DNA of 34,274 nt from Methanobacteriota archaeon (lineage in GTDB: Archaea; Thermoplasmatota; Poseidoniia; Poseidoniales; Poseidoniaceae), in NCBI GenBank assembly GCA_002726395.1, contig PBTA01000066.1:18166-52439 (forward strand), written 5' to 3'. Below the pieces are notes generated by a model. The model did no database searches. It saw only the letters and a list, made by a program, of their open reading frames with translations, and was not told where the DNA came from. A program made the translations under genes and the position numbers. Below, one piece after another: positions 7,954 to 15,434 of this stretch. Numbering within the stretch: position 1 is the stretch's first letter; each line of letters opens with the position of its first letter.

Positions 7954-10155
7954 ATGCAGGGGGTTAGGAAGTTAGCATACGCCAAGGCTATCACGCTAAT
8001 GCTGTTGTTTTTTTGCTCAATTTGCAGTTTGTCTGTCAACAAAACTCTAAGCTCAGATAGCCAAGAAAACAATCATGCTCAATTTTCTGAGAATAACTCC
8101 AATATTCACCAGTGGGATATTTTAACAGGCCAGTGGTACAGTATCGAGATTTTTTGTGAGACTTGCACAGCAGAACTTAACTTAGACGAAACAACATTGT
8201 CTGAAGAGTCTAGAATATTTGTTGGCCAAGTGAATGTTTCTGGAAACCTCACATTGATTATTGATAATCCCAATGGAGAAGCGATAGAAATCATTTCACT
8301 AGTTGCGCCAAATGAAACTTATCCAACTATACGGCCTTCACCTGGAGAAATCCATCCACTAGTAGAAGTGTATGATTGTCACAGTAGCGATTCATGTATC
8401 GATCTAGGGTCAAGTTTACTTGCTACTTATGTAGGTAGTGGTGACTTAGGTGAAGAGGTCTACATCAATGGTTTGCTTGATTCTGAACAATCGGAATTTG
8501 TAAGTATTGGTGTGAATATTGGTGATACTCTAGAACTATCCATTGCTTATGCAACCTCAGATATTGATTTCGAGTTATTTTTTCAAGATGAATTAAATGA
8601 ATCGTATTTAGGCAGTATTCTAGCGAGTTCTACATCGACTAATTTCGTTGATAATCAAAATACTGTATTTATCCCAATAAACAGTACTGGTAGAATAATT
8701 ATCAAAGCATCATCTGAAAACATTAACACATTGTGGTCACTCAAAACACTAAACCACCCTCCTGCAAGCACCGCTATGTGGAATTTATCTAGCCAAGATG
8801 AAATCATGGGGCACACGACAAAAACAGTAATTATCGACACTAATGATACTACTGCTGTCATTTTGCATTCTACAAATTTAGCGACTTATTTTTCATACCA
8901 TTGCCTAGTAGGAGGTACTTGGTTATCATCAGGTGATGGAATATTAGAATCGGTCAAAGAAAACTGGCTATTTCCGTTGCCAAACTCTTCTGCTATGAGG
9001 GTGACATTTACTGGTAATGCCTTCCATTTAGTAGCACAAACTAAGACTTTTGCTGACTCTCAAAGTGGTTATGAAGCACCGTCGTTACCACCAATGAGAA
9101 TTAGCACTGATAATTCTTCTTGGCCGACTATTGATTTAACAGAAACTACAACTCACGGGGAATTCACTACCTCTATTGGCGACACATCAGACGTATACAA
9201 AATTGAAATTGATGCTTGGGAAGATTCAGTTCACTTTGTCAAATTTGAAATTGAGGGGGATATTGAATCACTTGAAGTGGAAATGATCGCTAAAGACTTG
9301 GCCGACTGGTCAGAAATTGAATCAAAAACTAAAACAGTTGTCTTTGGAAAATTACAAGTTGCTATGGAATTGCCAAGAGGCACTCACTTTTTCCGTATTT
9401 CATTAATTAACTACACCGATAATATTGATTGGGGCAATTACACACCATCAATCGAATATACAATACTGGCCACTTATCAACTAGTAGATGAGGGTGAAGA
9501 ACCTTGGTTTCCACCAGATGAAAACGCAGAAAAATGGGGTTCTATTGCAAGATGGATCTTAGGATTTTTGTTCCTAATGCCAGCGATATATGTGCTAATT
9601 AGTGTACAGAAGAAAAAGTCATTTGCTCTGCGAATAAAGTCCAAAAAACAACGATTAAATTGGTTGAAATTACAACTTGACAAAGGAGTAAGTCCTAAAC
9701 AAAATCGCCGATTATTGGCAAAATCACTTGAAGCGGTGTCGATACTAGATTGGGAAGAGGCTTGCGAAACGTGGGGTGAGGCAGATGTAACTTATCGAAC
9801 AGATAATGTCGCTATCGCAGCATGGAAACTCGACCCAAGATTGGTAAAAAATGATGGAGCATGGCCGATAATGATCGGTGTTTACATCATCAAGGGAGCT
9901 TGGGAAATATCTGCTCTTAGACTTGACTCACCAAAAGGTCAAGCGTGGAAAATTGTTTCTGTAACTCCAAGGTTCCTGTATTCTGGTGATGAAATATTCT
10001 TGGATTCGATGAATGTTGGCAACAAAACCTTTGTTTCTGTCGAACTAAGTGGGACTGCGACATCAGTAGATATAGAATTAAATGGAAGAATGGATGGAGA
10101 ACCTAGTGCCGCAAGAGTCGCCCAGACATTATACAGACTTAACGAAGAAGAGTGA
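7954..10155 (+). CDS. Single-span surface protein with cytoplasmic C-terminal domain, function unknown
   Basis: About 733 residues, no family recognised. A signal peptide (residues 1-30, hydrophobic ITLMLLFFCSICSLSV) is followed by about 490 residues of beta-rich, Asn/Ser/Thr-rich extracellular sequence. This part contains a few cysteine pairs (for example CETC and a Cys-rich spot near DCHSSDSC) and repeated PPC-like stretches of the type GDTLELSIAYATSDIDFELFF. A transmembrane helix lies at about 530-552 (ARWILGFLFLMPAIYVLISV), followed by basic KKK. The last 180 residues are cytoplasmic, start with a helical linker (KKQRLNWLKLQLDKGVSP) and end in a small alpha/beta domain. ATG 7954 is preceded directly by an in-frame GTG at 7951; either could be used. 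It ends 4 bp from the convergent dnaJ. Confidence 0.75.
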   Translation: MQGVRKLAYAKAITLMLLFFCSICSLSVNKTLSSDSQENNHAQFSENNSNIHQWDILTGQWYSIEIFCETCTAELNLDETTLSEESRIFVGQVNVSGNLTLIIDNPNGEAIEIISLVAPNETYPTIRPSPGEIHPLVEVYDCHSSDSCIDLGSSLLATYVGSGDLGEEVYINGLLDSEQSEFVSIGVNIGDTLELSIAYATSDIDFELFFQDELNESYLGSILASSTSTNFVDNQNTVFIPINSTGRIIIKASSENINTLWSLKTLNHPPASTAMWNLSSQDEIMGHTTKTVIIDTNDTTAVILHSTNLATYFSYHCLVGGTWLSSGDGILESVKENWLFPLPNSSAMRVTFTGNAFHLVAQTKTFADSQSGYEAPSLPPMRISTDNSSWPTIDLTETTTHGEFTTSIGDTSDVYKIEIDAWEDSVHFVKFEIEGDIESLEVEMIAKDLADWSEIESKTKTVVFGKLQVAMELPRGTHFFRISLINYTDNIDWGNYTPSIEYTILATYQLVDEGEEPWFPPDENAEKWGSIARWILGFLFLMPAIYVLISVQKKKSFALRIKSKKQRLNWLKLQLDKGVSPKQNRRLLAKSLEAVSILDWEEACETWGEADVTYRTDNVAIAAWKLDPRLVKNDGAWPIMIGVYIIKGAWEISALRLDSPKGQAWKIVSVTPRFLYSGDEIFLDSMNVGNKTFVSVELSGTATSVDIELNGRMDGEPSAARVAQTLYRLNEEE

Positions 10156-10159
10156 GATC

Positions 10160-11278
10160 TTATTGGCGTCTTTCTTTAGCATCCTTAACGACGCGTGCTT
10201 CCAATTCGTCTTGAGAAATTTCAACGTCCATTTGTTTAACTAACTTCATGTCTGCTTTACTAATTTTTTTGGGTAAATGTAACTTTACCAACACAACAAC
10301 GTCACCTCTGCCAGAACCTCTTATTCTAGGCAAACCCTTACTGCGAACTTCTATGGTTTTACCCGAATTAGTCATTTTTGGTATCGAAATTTTAAGGTCT
10401 GAGCCATCGATATGGGGCAAAGTAATTGTCGTTCCAGTAACTAAATCAGCATACAGTAATGGTAAAGACATAATTAAATCTGAACCTGAACGTTCAAACC
10501 AAGGATGCTCTTCAACTTCAAGTTCAATAAATAGATCGCCGTTCTCGCCTTTTCCTCGATGTGCAGGTTCTCCCTTGCCTCGCATTCTTAGCCTTGTTCC
10601 GTCCTCAGCACCTCGAGGAACATTGAAGCGTAATTTGGTTTCCTTTATCTCTTGACCAGAACCATTACATGATTTGCATTTTGTCTTGATTAATTGACCC
10701 ACACCCGAACAAGTTGGACAATCTCTGATTACATCTTGAACGAAAGGACCAACTTGCTGACGTGCTCTAATTTTACCTTGACCACCACAATTACTGCAGG
10801 AAATGATGTCACCATCTTCCGCACCAGTTCCATTGCAAGGCTCACACTTTGCCGGCAAGTCTATGACTAATTCTTCACTAGTTCCTTCAAACACTGATTC
10901 AATGGTTATTGAATATCTCACAATTACATCATTACCACGGTTTCGTGACCTGCGCCCTCCACCACCAAAAAAACTGGAGAAGAAGTCTCCTCCAAGTATG
11001 TCATCTAAATTGATGTTGAATGAACCACCACCAAAACCACCAAACGGCGAACCACTAGGTCCATTATGCCCGTAGCGGTCATACATTTGACGCTTTTCTG
11101 AATCAGAAAGAACTGCGTATGCTTCTTGGATTTCCTTAAATTTATCCTCAGCATCTTCTTCTGTACTTCGGTCAGGATGATATTTTCTTGCAAGACTTCG
11201 AAAGGCATTCTTCAACTCTTTATCGCCTGCAGATTTATCAACACCGAGTACTTCGTAATAATCACGTTTCTCAGACAT
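10160..11278 (-). CDS. dnaJ: Chaperone protein DnaJ (Hsp40, type I)
   Basis: Co-chaperone that delivers unfolded proteins to DnaK and stimulates its ATPase. All type I domains are present in 372 residues. They are a J domain with HPD at 34-36, a Gly/Phe-rich linker (about 72-108), four CxxCxGxG zinc motifs (Cys145/148, 161/164, 187/190, 201/204), and the C-terminal substrate-binding domains ending near 345. A purine-rich GGGGGAT element precedes ATG 11278 by about five bases. DnaJ/DnaK in archaea is generally thought to come from bacteria by transfer; dnaK and grpE are not in this window. It is the last gene after the GT2 and zinc-ribbon membrane protein genes, 63 bp downstream of the latter, possibly in the same operon. 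Confidence 0.97.
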   Translation of the reverse strand: MSEKRDYYEVLGVDKSAGDKELKNAFRSLARKYHPDRSTEEDAEDKFKEIQEAYAVLSDSEKRQMYDRYGHNGPSGSPFGGFGGGSFNINLDDILGGDFFSSFFGGGGRRSRNRGNDVIVRYSITIESVFEGTSEELVIDLPAKCEPCNGTGAEDGDIISCSNCGGQGKIRARQQVGPFVQDVIRDCPTCSGVGQLIKTKCKSCNGSGQEIKETKLRFNVPRGAEDGTRLRMRGKGEPAHRGKGENGDLFIELEVEEHPWFERSGSDLIMSLPLLYADLVTGTTITLPHIDGSDLKISIPKMTNSGKTIEVRSKGLPRIRGSGRGDVVVLVKLHLPKKISKADMKLVKQMDVEISQDELEARVVKDAKERRQ

Positions 11279-11341
11279 TAAAATCCCCCTTCATGCTTCC
11301 GGATAACACAATGTCTTTCAATATCTCGGATAAAATTTGGT

Positions 11342-12370
11342 TCAAATAACATCAAGACCACAATTATCACAAAACCTGTCACCAGATTTGATAGGATAAT
11401 TACAGCCCCTACATCGGGGTTGCTGAACGCTTGCTGGGGCAGCAAATGTCTGCTGATTGCTACTAGGCAGCATAGCCATGGACTCGATTGATTGGTTGGA
11501 GTTATTGCCAACATTTGGTGGCGCAAAAGCAGAATAATTTTTGCTTACTAAAGCAGGTGCTTTTTGAGATATCGACTGTTCCGCCATTTCTGGAGTTTCT
11601 GGTTCTGTATTTTCCGAATATGAAACTTCAGAATCGGGTTCAATCGCGACTTCATTGCGCTCATACTGAATTGGAGCTTGTGGTTTCACCGCTTTTACCG
11701 GAGCGGCTTCAGCCGCTGCATTAAGAGCTGCCATCCTTTTTTGTTCCCTTGATTCAACAGAAGAATTCCCGCGGAATAAACCAGAAATAACATCGAGAAA
11801 CTTATCCATTGGACTTGCTTTTCTAGTAGCCCCAATAGTTGCCGTGATCTCTTGTTCATCAAACGTCGATTTGCCCGAAACACGCCTAGTTGCTTCAACA
11901 ATCGTTTTTGATTCATTTAGCATATCAACATCTACTTTATTTTCATCAGACAATTCCATTTCAGGTGATTCTGTAGAGATTTGAGAGACATTTCTGGTTA
12001 AATTTGTTGAATCATCTAATCTCTCAGATAGTTCTGCATTACTTTGCCAAACTCCAGCCTCTTCAGCAGCATATGTTTTCTTCATTTTTTTCATTACTTT
12101 GGAACGACGGTATTCATAATCCTTAACTGTATTAGATTTACGATAGATAAAAATTCCAACTAGCGTCCCCAGTAGGTAATAGGGTACCATCAATAATGGT
12201 TCAATTTTGAATACGTCGCGCAGTGGAGTAACAATTACATGAAAAAATCCCAATAACAATATTGGCAGGATAGCAACACTTTGCGAACTAAGTGACTTTT
12301 CTACCATTGTACTCATCTCTTGAAATTGGGCATTGTTATTGTAAGTTCCCGTTATTTGATTCTCTATCAT
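11342..12370 (-). CDS. Membrane protein with long disordered region and C-terminal zinc ribbon
   Basis: A 342-residue protein of unknown function. Two hydrophobic segments near the N-terminus (about 32-49 and 58-77) form a hairpin in the membrane. The following 230 residues are polar, rich in Ser, Glu and Ala, and probably disordered. The last 23 residues are a zinc ribbon with CRGC (320-323) and CDNC (334-337), spacing typical of the small zinc-ribbon modules found at protein termini. The ATG at 12370 overlaps the glycosyltransferase gene by 35 bp. ATGs at 12316 and 12307 would avoid the overlap and keep both membrane helices, so the start is uncertain. It lies between a GT2 glycosyltransferase and dnaJ on the same strand. 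Confidence 0.72.
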   Translation of the reverse strand: MIENQITGTYNNNAQFQEMSTMVEKSLSSQSVAILPILLLGFFHVIVTPLRDVFKIEPLLMVPYYLLGTLVGIFIYRKSNTVKDYEYRRSKVMKKMKKTYAAEEAGVWQSNAELSERLDDSTNLTRNVSQISTESPEMELSDENKVDVDMLNESKTIVEATRRVSGKSTFDEQEITATIGATRKASPMDKFLDVISGLFRGNSSVESREQKRMAALNAAAEAAPVKAVKPQAPIQYERNEVAIEPDSEVSYSENTEPETPEMAEQSISQKAPALVSKNYSAFAPPNVGNNSNQSIESMAMLPSSNQQTFAAPASVQQPRCRGCNYPIKSGDRFCDNCGLDVI

Positions 12371-13388
12371 TGAAAGAACTAGGTTTACCGATTATTCCGT
12401 AAACTAAACCAAGTGAAAACATTGTATGAAGTAAAAATATGCAGATTGGCAGACCCACGAGTAATGATAGCCTTCGCTTTAGCAAGACTAATCTTAGTGA
12501 TTCTAGCAATAATACAGCGCCATATAGTGTGGCTGGAAAATACCAAAATTGGTTAGATTTAACCAATAAGAATAATGTCAATATGACTCCAAACCAAGGG
12601 AGTATTTCCCTTATGCTAAACCTTTTTGGATGTTTCCTAACAATTCGTGTCCGCCAATAACCATATCTAAAACCCATCTTAGACCAACTCTTCAAAGATT
12701 TACGCTTTGTCATATTAACCTCTACTAGATCTGTTTTGAATAGCAGGAATCCTGCATCGATCATTCGCATTGACAGGTCACTATCTTGGCTAGTGATAAA
12801 GTCTGTATCCCAACCACCAATCTGCTCAATTGCTGTACGGCTATGAAGACAGAACGCAGGAACAGAGGTTTGCACTGTACCTGTAAAATTATCAAATTGA
12901 CCCGAACCGCTGCCAAACGGAGATAGTAGTGCACCTTCAACCCATGATTCCACTAATTCTAACTGTCCCAAACGGGATGAAACTTTACACCCAAGTGCAC
13001 CAATTGGTTGCTCATTGACAGACTCTAATCTCGCCATTTCCTCCAGTAATATCGCTATGTGATTCTTCTTTACTGTACAATGACCGATTATTTCCAAAAA
13101 ATATTTCACTGAATTTGGAACTAAATCCATGGCCAAATTTCTCGCTTCTGCAACATATTTACCAGCATTTTTAGTAAGGATTATTTCGGGACCTTCGGTG
13201 TTTTGTTCAATGAATTGTTCAATGAGTTTTACAGACTGATCTGTTGACCCTCCATCTAAAACAACGACGATATGTTGTTCAAAAGAAACAGTTTGATTAA
13301 CTAGTGAACTAAGACATGCAATGATACTATCTTGCTCATTTAGTATCGGTATTACTGTTGCCACTAAAGGATTAGTTGCTCCAGTCAT
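12336..13388 (-). CDS. Membrane-anchored family 2 glycosyltransferase
   Basis: Transfers a sugar from an activated donor to a lipid or polysaccharide acceptor at the inner face of the membrane. In the GT-A domain the start is VATVIPILNEQDSI (9-22) and the nucleotide-binding aspartates are in DGGSTD (45-50). The acceptor-side motif is SQDSDLSMR, in the place of the usual ED motif. The segment EIIGHC (99-104) aligns with the RVDGHC-type DxD region of ExoA-like enzymes, but the aspartate is replaced by Ile, which may weaken metal binding. The C-terminal 90 residues contain about three hydrophobic segments (from LPWFGVILTLFLLV). Start ATG 13388; 350 residues. The acceptor cannot be deduced; N-glycan or surface polysaccharide synthesis would suit the surface-rich neighbourhood. 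Confidence 0.85.
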   Translation of the reverse strand: MTGATNPLVATVIPILNEQDSIIACLSSLVNQTVSFEQHIVVVLDGGSTDQSVKLIEQFIEQNTEGPEIILTKNAGKYVAEARNLAMDLVPNSVKYFLEIIGHCTVKKNHIAILLEEMARLESVNEQPIGALGCKVSSRLGQLELVESWVEGALLSPFGSGSGQFDNFTGTVQTSVPAFCLHSRTAIEQIGGWDTDFITSQDSDLSMRMIDAGFLLFKTDLVEVNMTKRKSLKSWSKMGFRYGYWRTRIVRKHPKRFSIREILPWFGVILTLFLLVKSNQFWYFPATLYGAVLLLESLRLVLLKRRLSLLVGLPICIFLLHTMFSLGLVYGIIGKPSSFNDRESNNGNLQ

Positions 13389-13426
13389 GTCAGTGGATTA
13401 GTGTAGACGATTTCATACTTACTCGT

Positions 13427-13437
13427 AATTTTAAACA
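13427..13437. promoter_or_regulatory. Shared AT-rich TATA-like element between divergent genes
   Basis: The sequence AATTTTAAAC lies in the 70-bp gap between the GT2 gene (-) and the UPF0201 gene (+). Read on the minus strand, TTTAAAATT is about 43 bases from ATG 13388, fitting a short leader. Read on the plus strand it is about 26 bases from TTG 13459, fitting leaderless transcription. No Shine-Dalgarno element is evident for either gene. Confidence 0.3.
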
Positions 13438-13458
13438 AATGAACAGTTTGAAGAGGAA

Positions 13459-13989
13459 TTGTCCACTAGCCGTGATGTGTCAGCACCACGCGTTATGTTG
13501 AATGGCCTAGATGAGGGAATCGAAGTCATAATTTCAACAACAATATCAGGTGCTGAGTCACCAACCCTTGTTCTTGAGAGTGTGCAGAATATTTTTCCAG
13601 ATTTTACTGCTGATGAATTTACTGAGCCCACATTTGGTGTTGCTAATAAATATCATTGGATAAATGAACAAATTTCTTTGAATAATTTTCTCCAAATGGT
13701 TCACAAACAAGCCATTTTGGATACTGCTCTAGATGTGATGAGTCTGAATCTGAAAAACCAGCAAACTAGTTTCCAATTACTAAGGCAAGCAAGTATTGCC
13801 AGTAAAATAGCATTCAATCTAGAACAAGGTAACCCACTAGGTGGAGTAATCAATGTTGAACTGAAAGGTGAGAATCTAGCAGACTGGCTTGAAGCAGCAA
13901 CCTGGCATAAAGGAAGAGACGCCGTACCAAAAAGAATCAATGACGAACGTCAAATGGATTTAGATGGTGAAGCTTCTACTTGGATTTGA
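13459..13989 (+). CDS. UPF0201 family archaeal protein
   Basis: Small archaeal protein of the UPF0201 (COG1931) type, whose molecular role is not established and is sometimes described as RNA-binding. Supporting segments are the N-terminal strand EVIISTTISGAESPTLVLES followed by NIFPDF, the central QAILDTALDVM, and the family-typical block FQLLRQASIASKIAFN then NPLGGVINVELKG and LADWLEAAT. The family usually carries LNKQAA where this protein has LLRQAS. The frame opens at TTG 13459; an ATG at 13495 (MLNGLDEGIEV) would give a protein closer to the usual family length of about 140-150 residues, so the start is uncertain. Its last 14 bases overlap the convergent peptidase/NUDIX gene. Confidence 0.75.
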   Translation: MSTSRDVSAPRVMLNGLDEGIEVIISTTISGAESPTLVLESVQNIFPDFTADEFTEPTFGVANKYHWINEQISLNNFLQMVHKQAILDTALDVMSLNLKNQQTSFQLLRQASIASKIAFNLEQGNPLGGVINVELKGENLADWLEAATWHKGRDAVPKRINDERQMDLDGEASTWI

Positions 13990-14995
13990 GATTCCTAAGA
14001 ACTTCTAGAGCTGCATCCTTGTCTGCGCCCAATAACTCAATATCTTCGATACTATCAAACCATGATATCTTGTCATGTGAAGTCCATTCTTCATGATTAT
14101 TATAACGATTATTTGGCTCCAAAATCAGTTGCATAATCTGCAAATCAATACATAACTCGTCATATTCAAAATACCAATTACCAAAGTTTGAACTGTCAAC
14201 TACATCCCAATTAAACTCCTCTTTTATCTCTCTAGTTATTGCCTCTTCAAGTGACTCATTGGCCTCAACTTTACCACCAGGGAATTCCCATTTACCAGGC
14301 ATTTTTGATGAACCATTACGACGGGCCAACAGCATTTTTTTGTTATCGGTGATTAATCCACCAACTACTTCAATGACCGGTTTGAAAAAAAGCCTACTAA
14401 TTACTTGATATAATGATGCGAGAGATTCTTCTACAGAGATATACTGCTCACTTGGCAAATGGATAAAACAACATGGAATCTGATTTTTTAAACCTTTAAC
14501 CGCTAATTTAGACAACGTTTGGTAATATGTCTCATTGCAAATAAAACTACCAGCATCGTTTGATTTGGTAATATGTTTGATTGGTGGATAAGATAATCGT
14601 TGTATTACAGAATCATTGGCATAGATATCGTGTTCACCTAGCCTAACATCATTAACCATGCGCCCAGAATTATCGCGAATTCTCATATCGAGATTATTTT
14701 TAGCAGTGGTTTCAAGTCTGATTTTATCACTTGAGTCACACAAACCAAGATGTATTATTGCGTCCCAAATTTCACCCTCATCCAATCTTTTGGCAATTGC
14801 GTTACTGCCATCATTATCTACCGTTAAAATAATTTTTTCAACGTAAATTTCTTGACCTTGAAGTGTGGCATTTCGCAAGCCACTCCATGGATCAAAGACG
14901 GTAACCATTTCTGGTACTTTTGCCAGTACATCCTTGGAAATATTGGAATTATGGTTGCCGAATGGTTCGAATCCTGTGACCAATATTCGTCCCAT
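13976..14995 (-). CDS. Pyroglutamyl peptidase (C15)-NUDIX hydrolase fusion
   Basis: One continuous 339-residue frame with two enzymatic domains. Residues 1-205 are a pyroglutamyl-peptidase I-like cysteine peptidase: TGFEPFGNHNSN (7-18), the Glu-bearing KIRLETTAKN (91-100, Glu95), nucleophile region AGSFICNE (148-155, Cys153) and FIHLPSE (177-183, His179). The Glu/Cys/His set is therefore present. Residues 208-335 are a MutT-like NUDIX domain: VVGGLITDNKKMLLARR, then PGKWEFPGGK and a NUDIX box from Gly241 to Trp263 with REIKEE (255-260). The final Gly of the box is Asn262, while the metal-binding glutamates are kept. Such a pairing is unusual; no internal start or stop suggests two genes. A GGGGGT element precedes ATG 14995. 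Confidence 0.88.
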   Translation of the reverse strand: MGRILVTGFEPFGNHNSNISKDVLAKVPEMVTVFDPWSGLRNATLQGQEIYVEKIILTVDNDGSNAIAKRLDEGEIWDAIIHLGLCDSSDKIRLETTAKNNLDMRIRDNSGRMVNDVRLGEHDIYANDSVIQRLSYPPIKHITKSNDAGSFICNETYYQTLSKLAVKGLKNQIPCCFIHLPSEQYISVEESLASLYQVISRLFFKPVIEVVGGLITDNKKMLLARRNGSSKMPGKWEFPGGKVEANESLEEAITREIKEEFNWDVVDSSNFGNWYFEYDELCIDLQIMQLILEPNNRYNNHEEWTSHDKISWFDSIEDIELLGADKDAALEVLRNLKSK

Positions 14996-15088
14996 GAAAC
15001 CCCCAATCAGTGCTTACTTTTGACCTGTTCGTGTTCATTTATGCGTTATATTGACATGCAATTAGCATTTGGTGGTAATTGAGCCACC
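14996..15088. promoter_or_regulatory. Divergent promoter region
   Basis: On the plus strand TTATAT (15046-15051) lies about 25 bases before a likely start site near 15074, giving a short leader for the gene at 15089. On the minus strand CATAAATG (about 15035-15042) has matching spacing to ATG 14995. A 6-bp inverted repeat TGGTGG/CCACCA (15070-15075 and 15085-15090) runs into the ATG at 15089 and could be a hairpin or operator; it may also be chance. Confidence 0.35.
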
Positions 15089-15430
15089 ATGAATGATTCT
15101 CAATTTGTCAAAATTGAAGATAAGCCCGAAGAGGGTGTTACAGGACTCAAAATTTTCCGCCAGATTTGGAAAGAAATGACACTAGGAGTTGGTTTTTGGG
15201 GAGCATTGCGGCCTTTGTTTGCTGCAATTTTGGCTGCTGTTCCTTTCTTCTTTATCGGGCAACATTTCAATAGAAAGCATCAGAAAGCCTTTGACTGGAC
15301 ATTACTACAAATCCCGCTGGCTTTGACAGTAGTATTGTGGTTTGTTCTGTGGTTCTACTCGATATTTGACGCTTGGAGAGAGGCAACTAGATTTGTGGCG
15401 GAAAAAAATAATCAATTTGTCCACAATTGA
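15089..15430 (+). CDS. Small two-helix membrane protein
   Basis: A 113-residue protein with no recognised family. A hydrophilic N-terminus (1-40) is followed by two strongly hydrophobic helices (about 41-58, LRPLFAAILAAVPFFFIG, and about 72-91, LLQIPLALTVVLWFVLWFY) separated by a short basic loop, and then a charged tail. There is no signal peptidase site, so it should stay in the membrane with both ends on the same side, probably the cytoplasm. Start ATG 15089. Its 3' end overlaps the convergent lipoprotein gene by 19 bp and contains that gene's probable terminator. Function unknown. Confidence 0.7.
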   Translation: MNDSQFVKIEDKPEEGVTGLKIFRQIWKEMTLGVGFWGALRPLFAAILAAVPFFFIGQHFNRKHQKAFDWTLLQIPLALTVVLWFVLWFYSIFDAWREATRFVAEKNNQFVHN

Positions 15431-15434
15431 TTAT
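15402..15434 (-). terminator. Intrinsic-type terminator of the lipoprotease gene, inside the opposing gene's 3' end
   Basis: A perfect 10-bp inverted repeat ATAATCAATT (15408-15417) and AATTGATTAT (15425-15434) has a 7-nt loop. On the minus strand it is followed directly by T7 (complement of A7 at 15402-15408). It spans the stop codons of both convergent genes. Hairpin plus U-tract is the shape of an intrinsic terminator for the minus-strand transcript; archaeal polymerase mainly needs the U-tract. Confidence 0.6.

Noticed and set aside
10248..11075. Plus-strand open frames of 135 and 90 codons
   Set aside because: They are antisense to dnaJ, whose domains and zinc motifs are intact on the minus strand.
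11278..11526. Minus-strand frame of 82 codons ending exactly at the dnaJ start
   Set aside because: Most of it lies in another frame of the zinc-ribbon protein gene, including the codons for its four cysteines; composition looks like a shadow frame.
14960..14985. GGTTCGAATCC, a match to a tRNA T-loop
   Set aside because: Only two base pairs of a T-stem can form around it, no acceptor, D or anticodon arm is found upstream, and the bases encode the conserved VTGFEPFG motif of the peptidase domain on the minus strand.
15070..15090. TGGTGG/CCACCA inverted repeat before ATG 15089 as a riboswitch or attenuator
   Set aside because: Six base pairs with no further conserved structure; the leader is too short for a riboswitch, so it is mentioned only as part of the promoter region.
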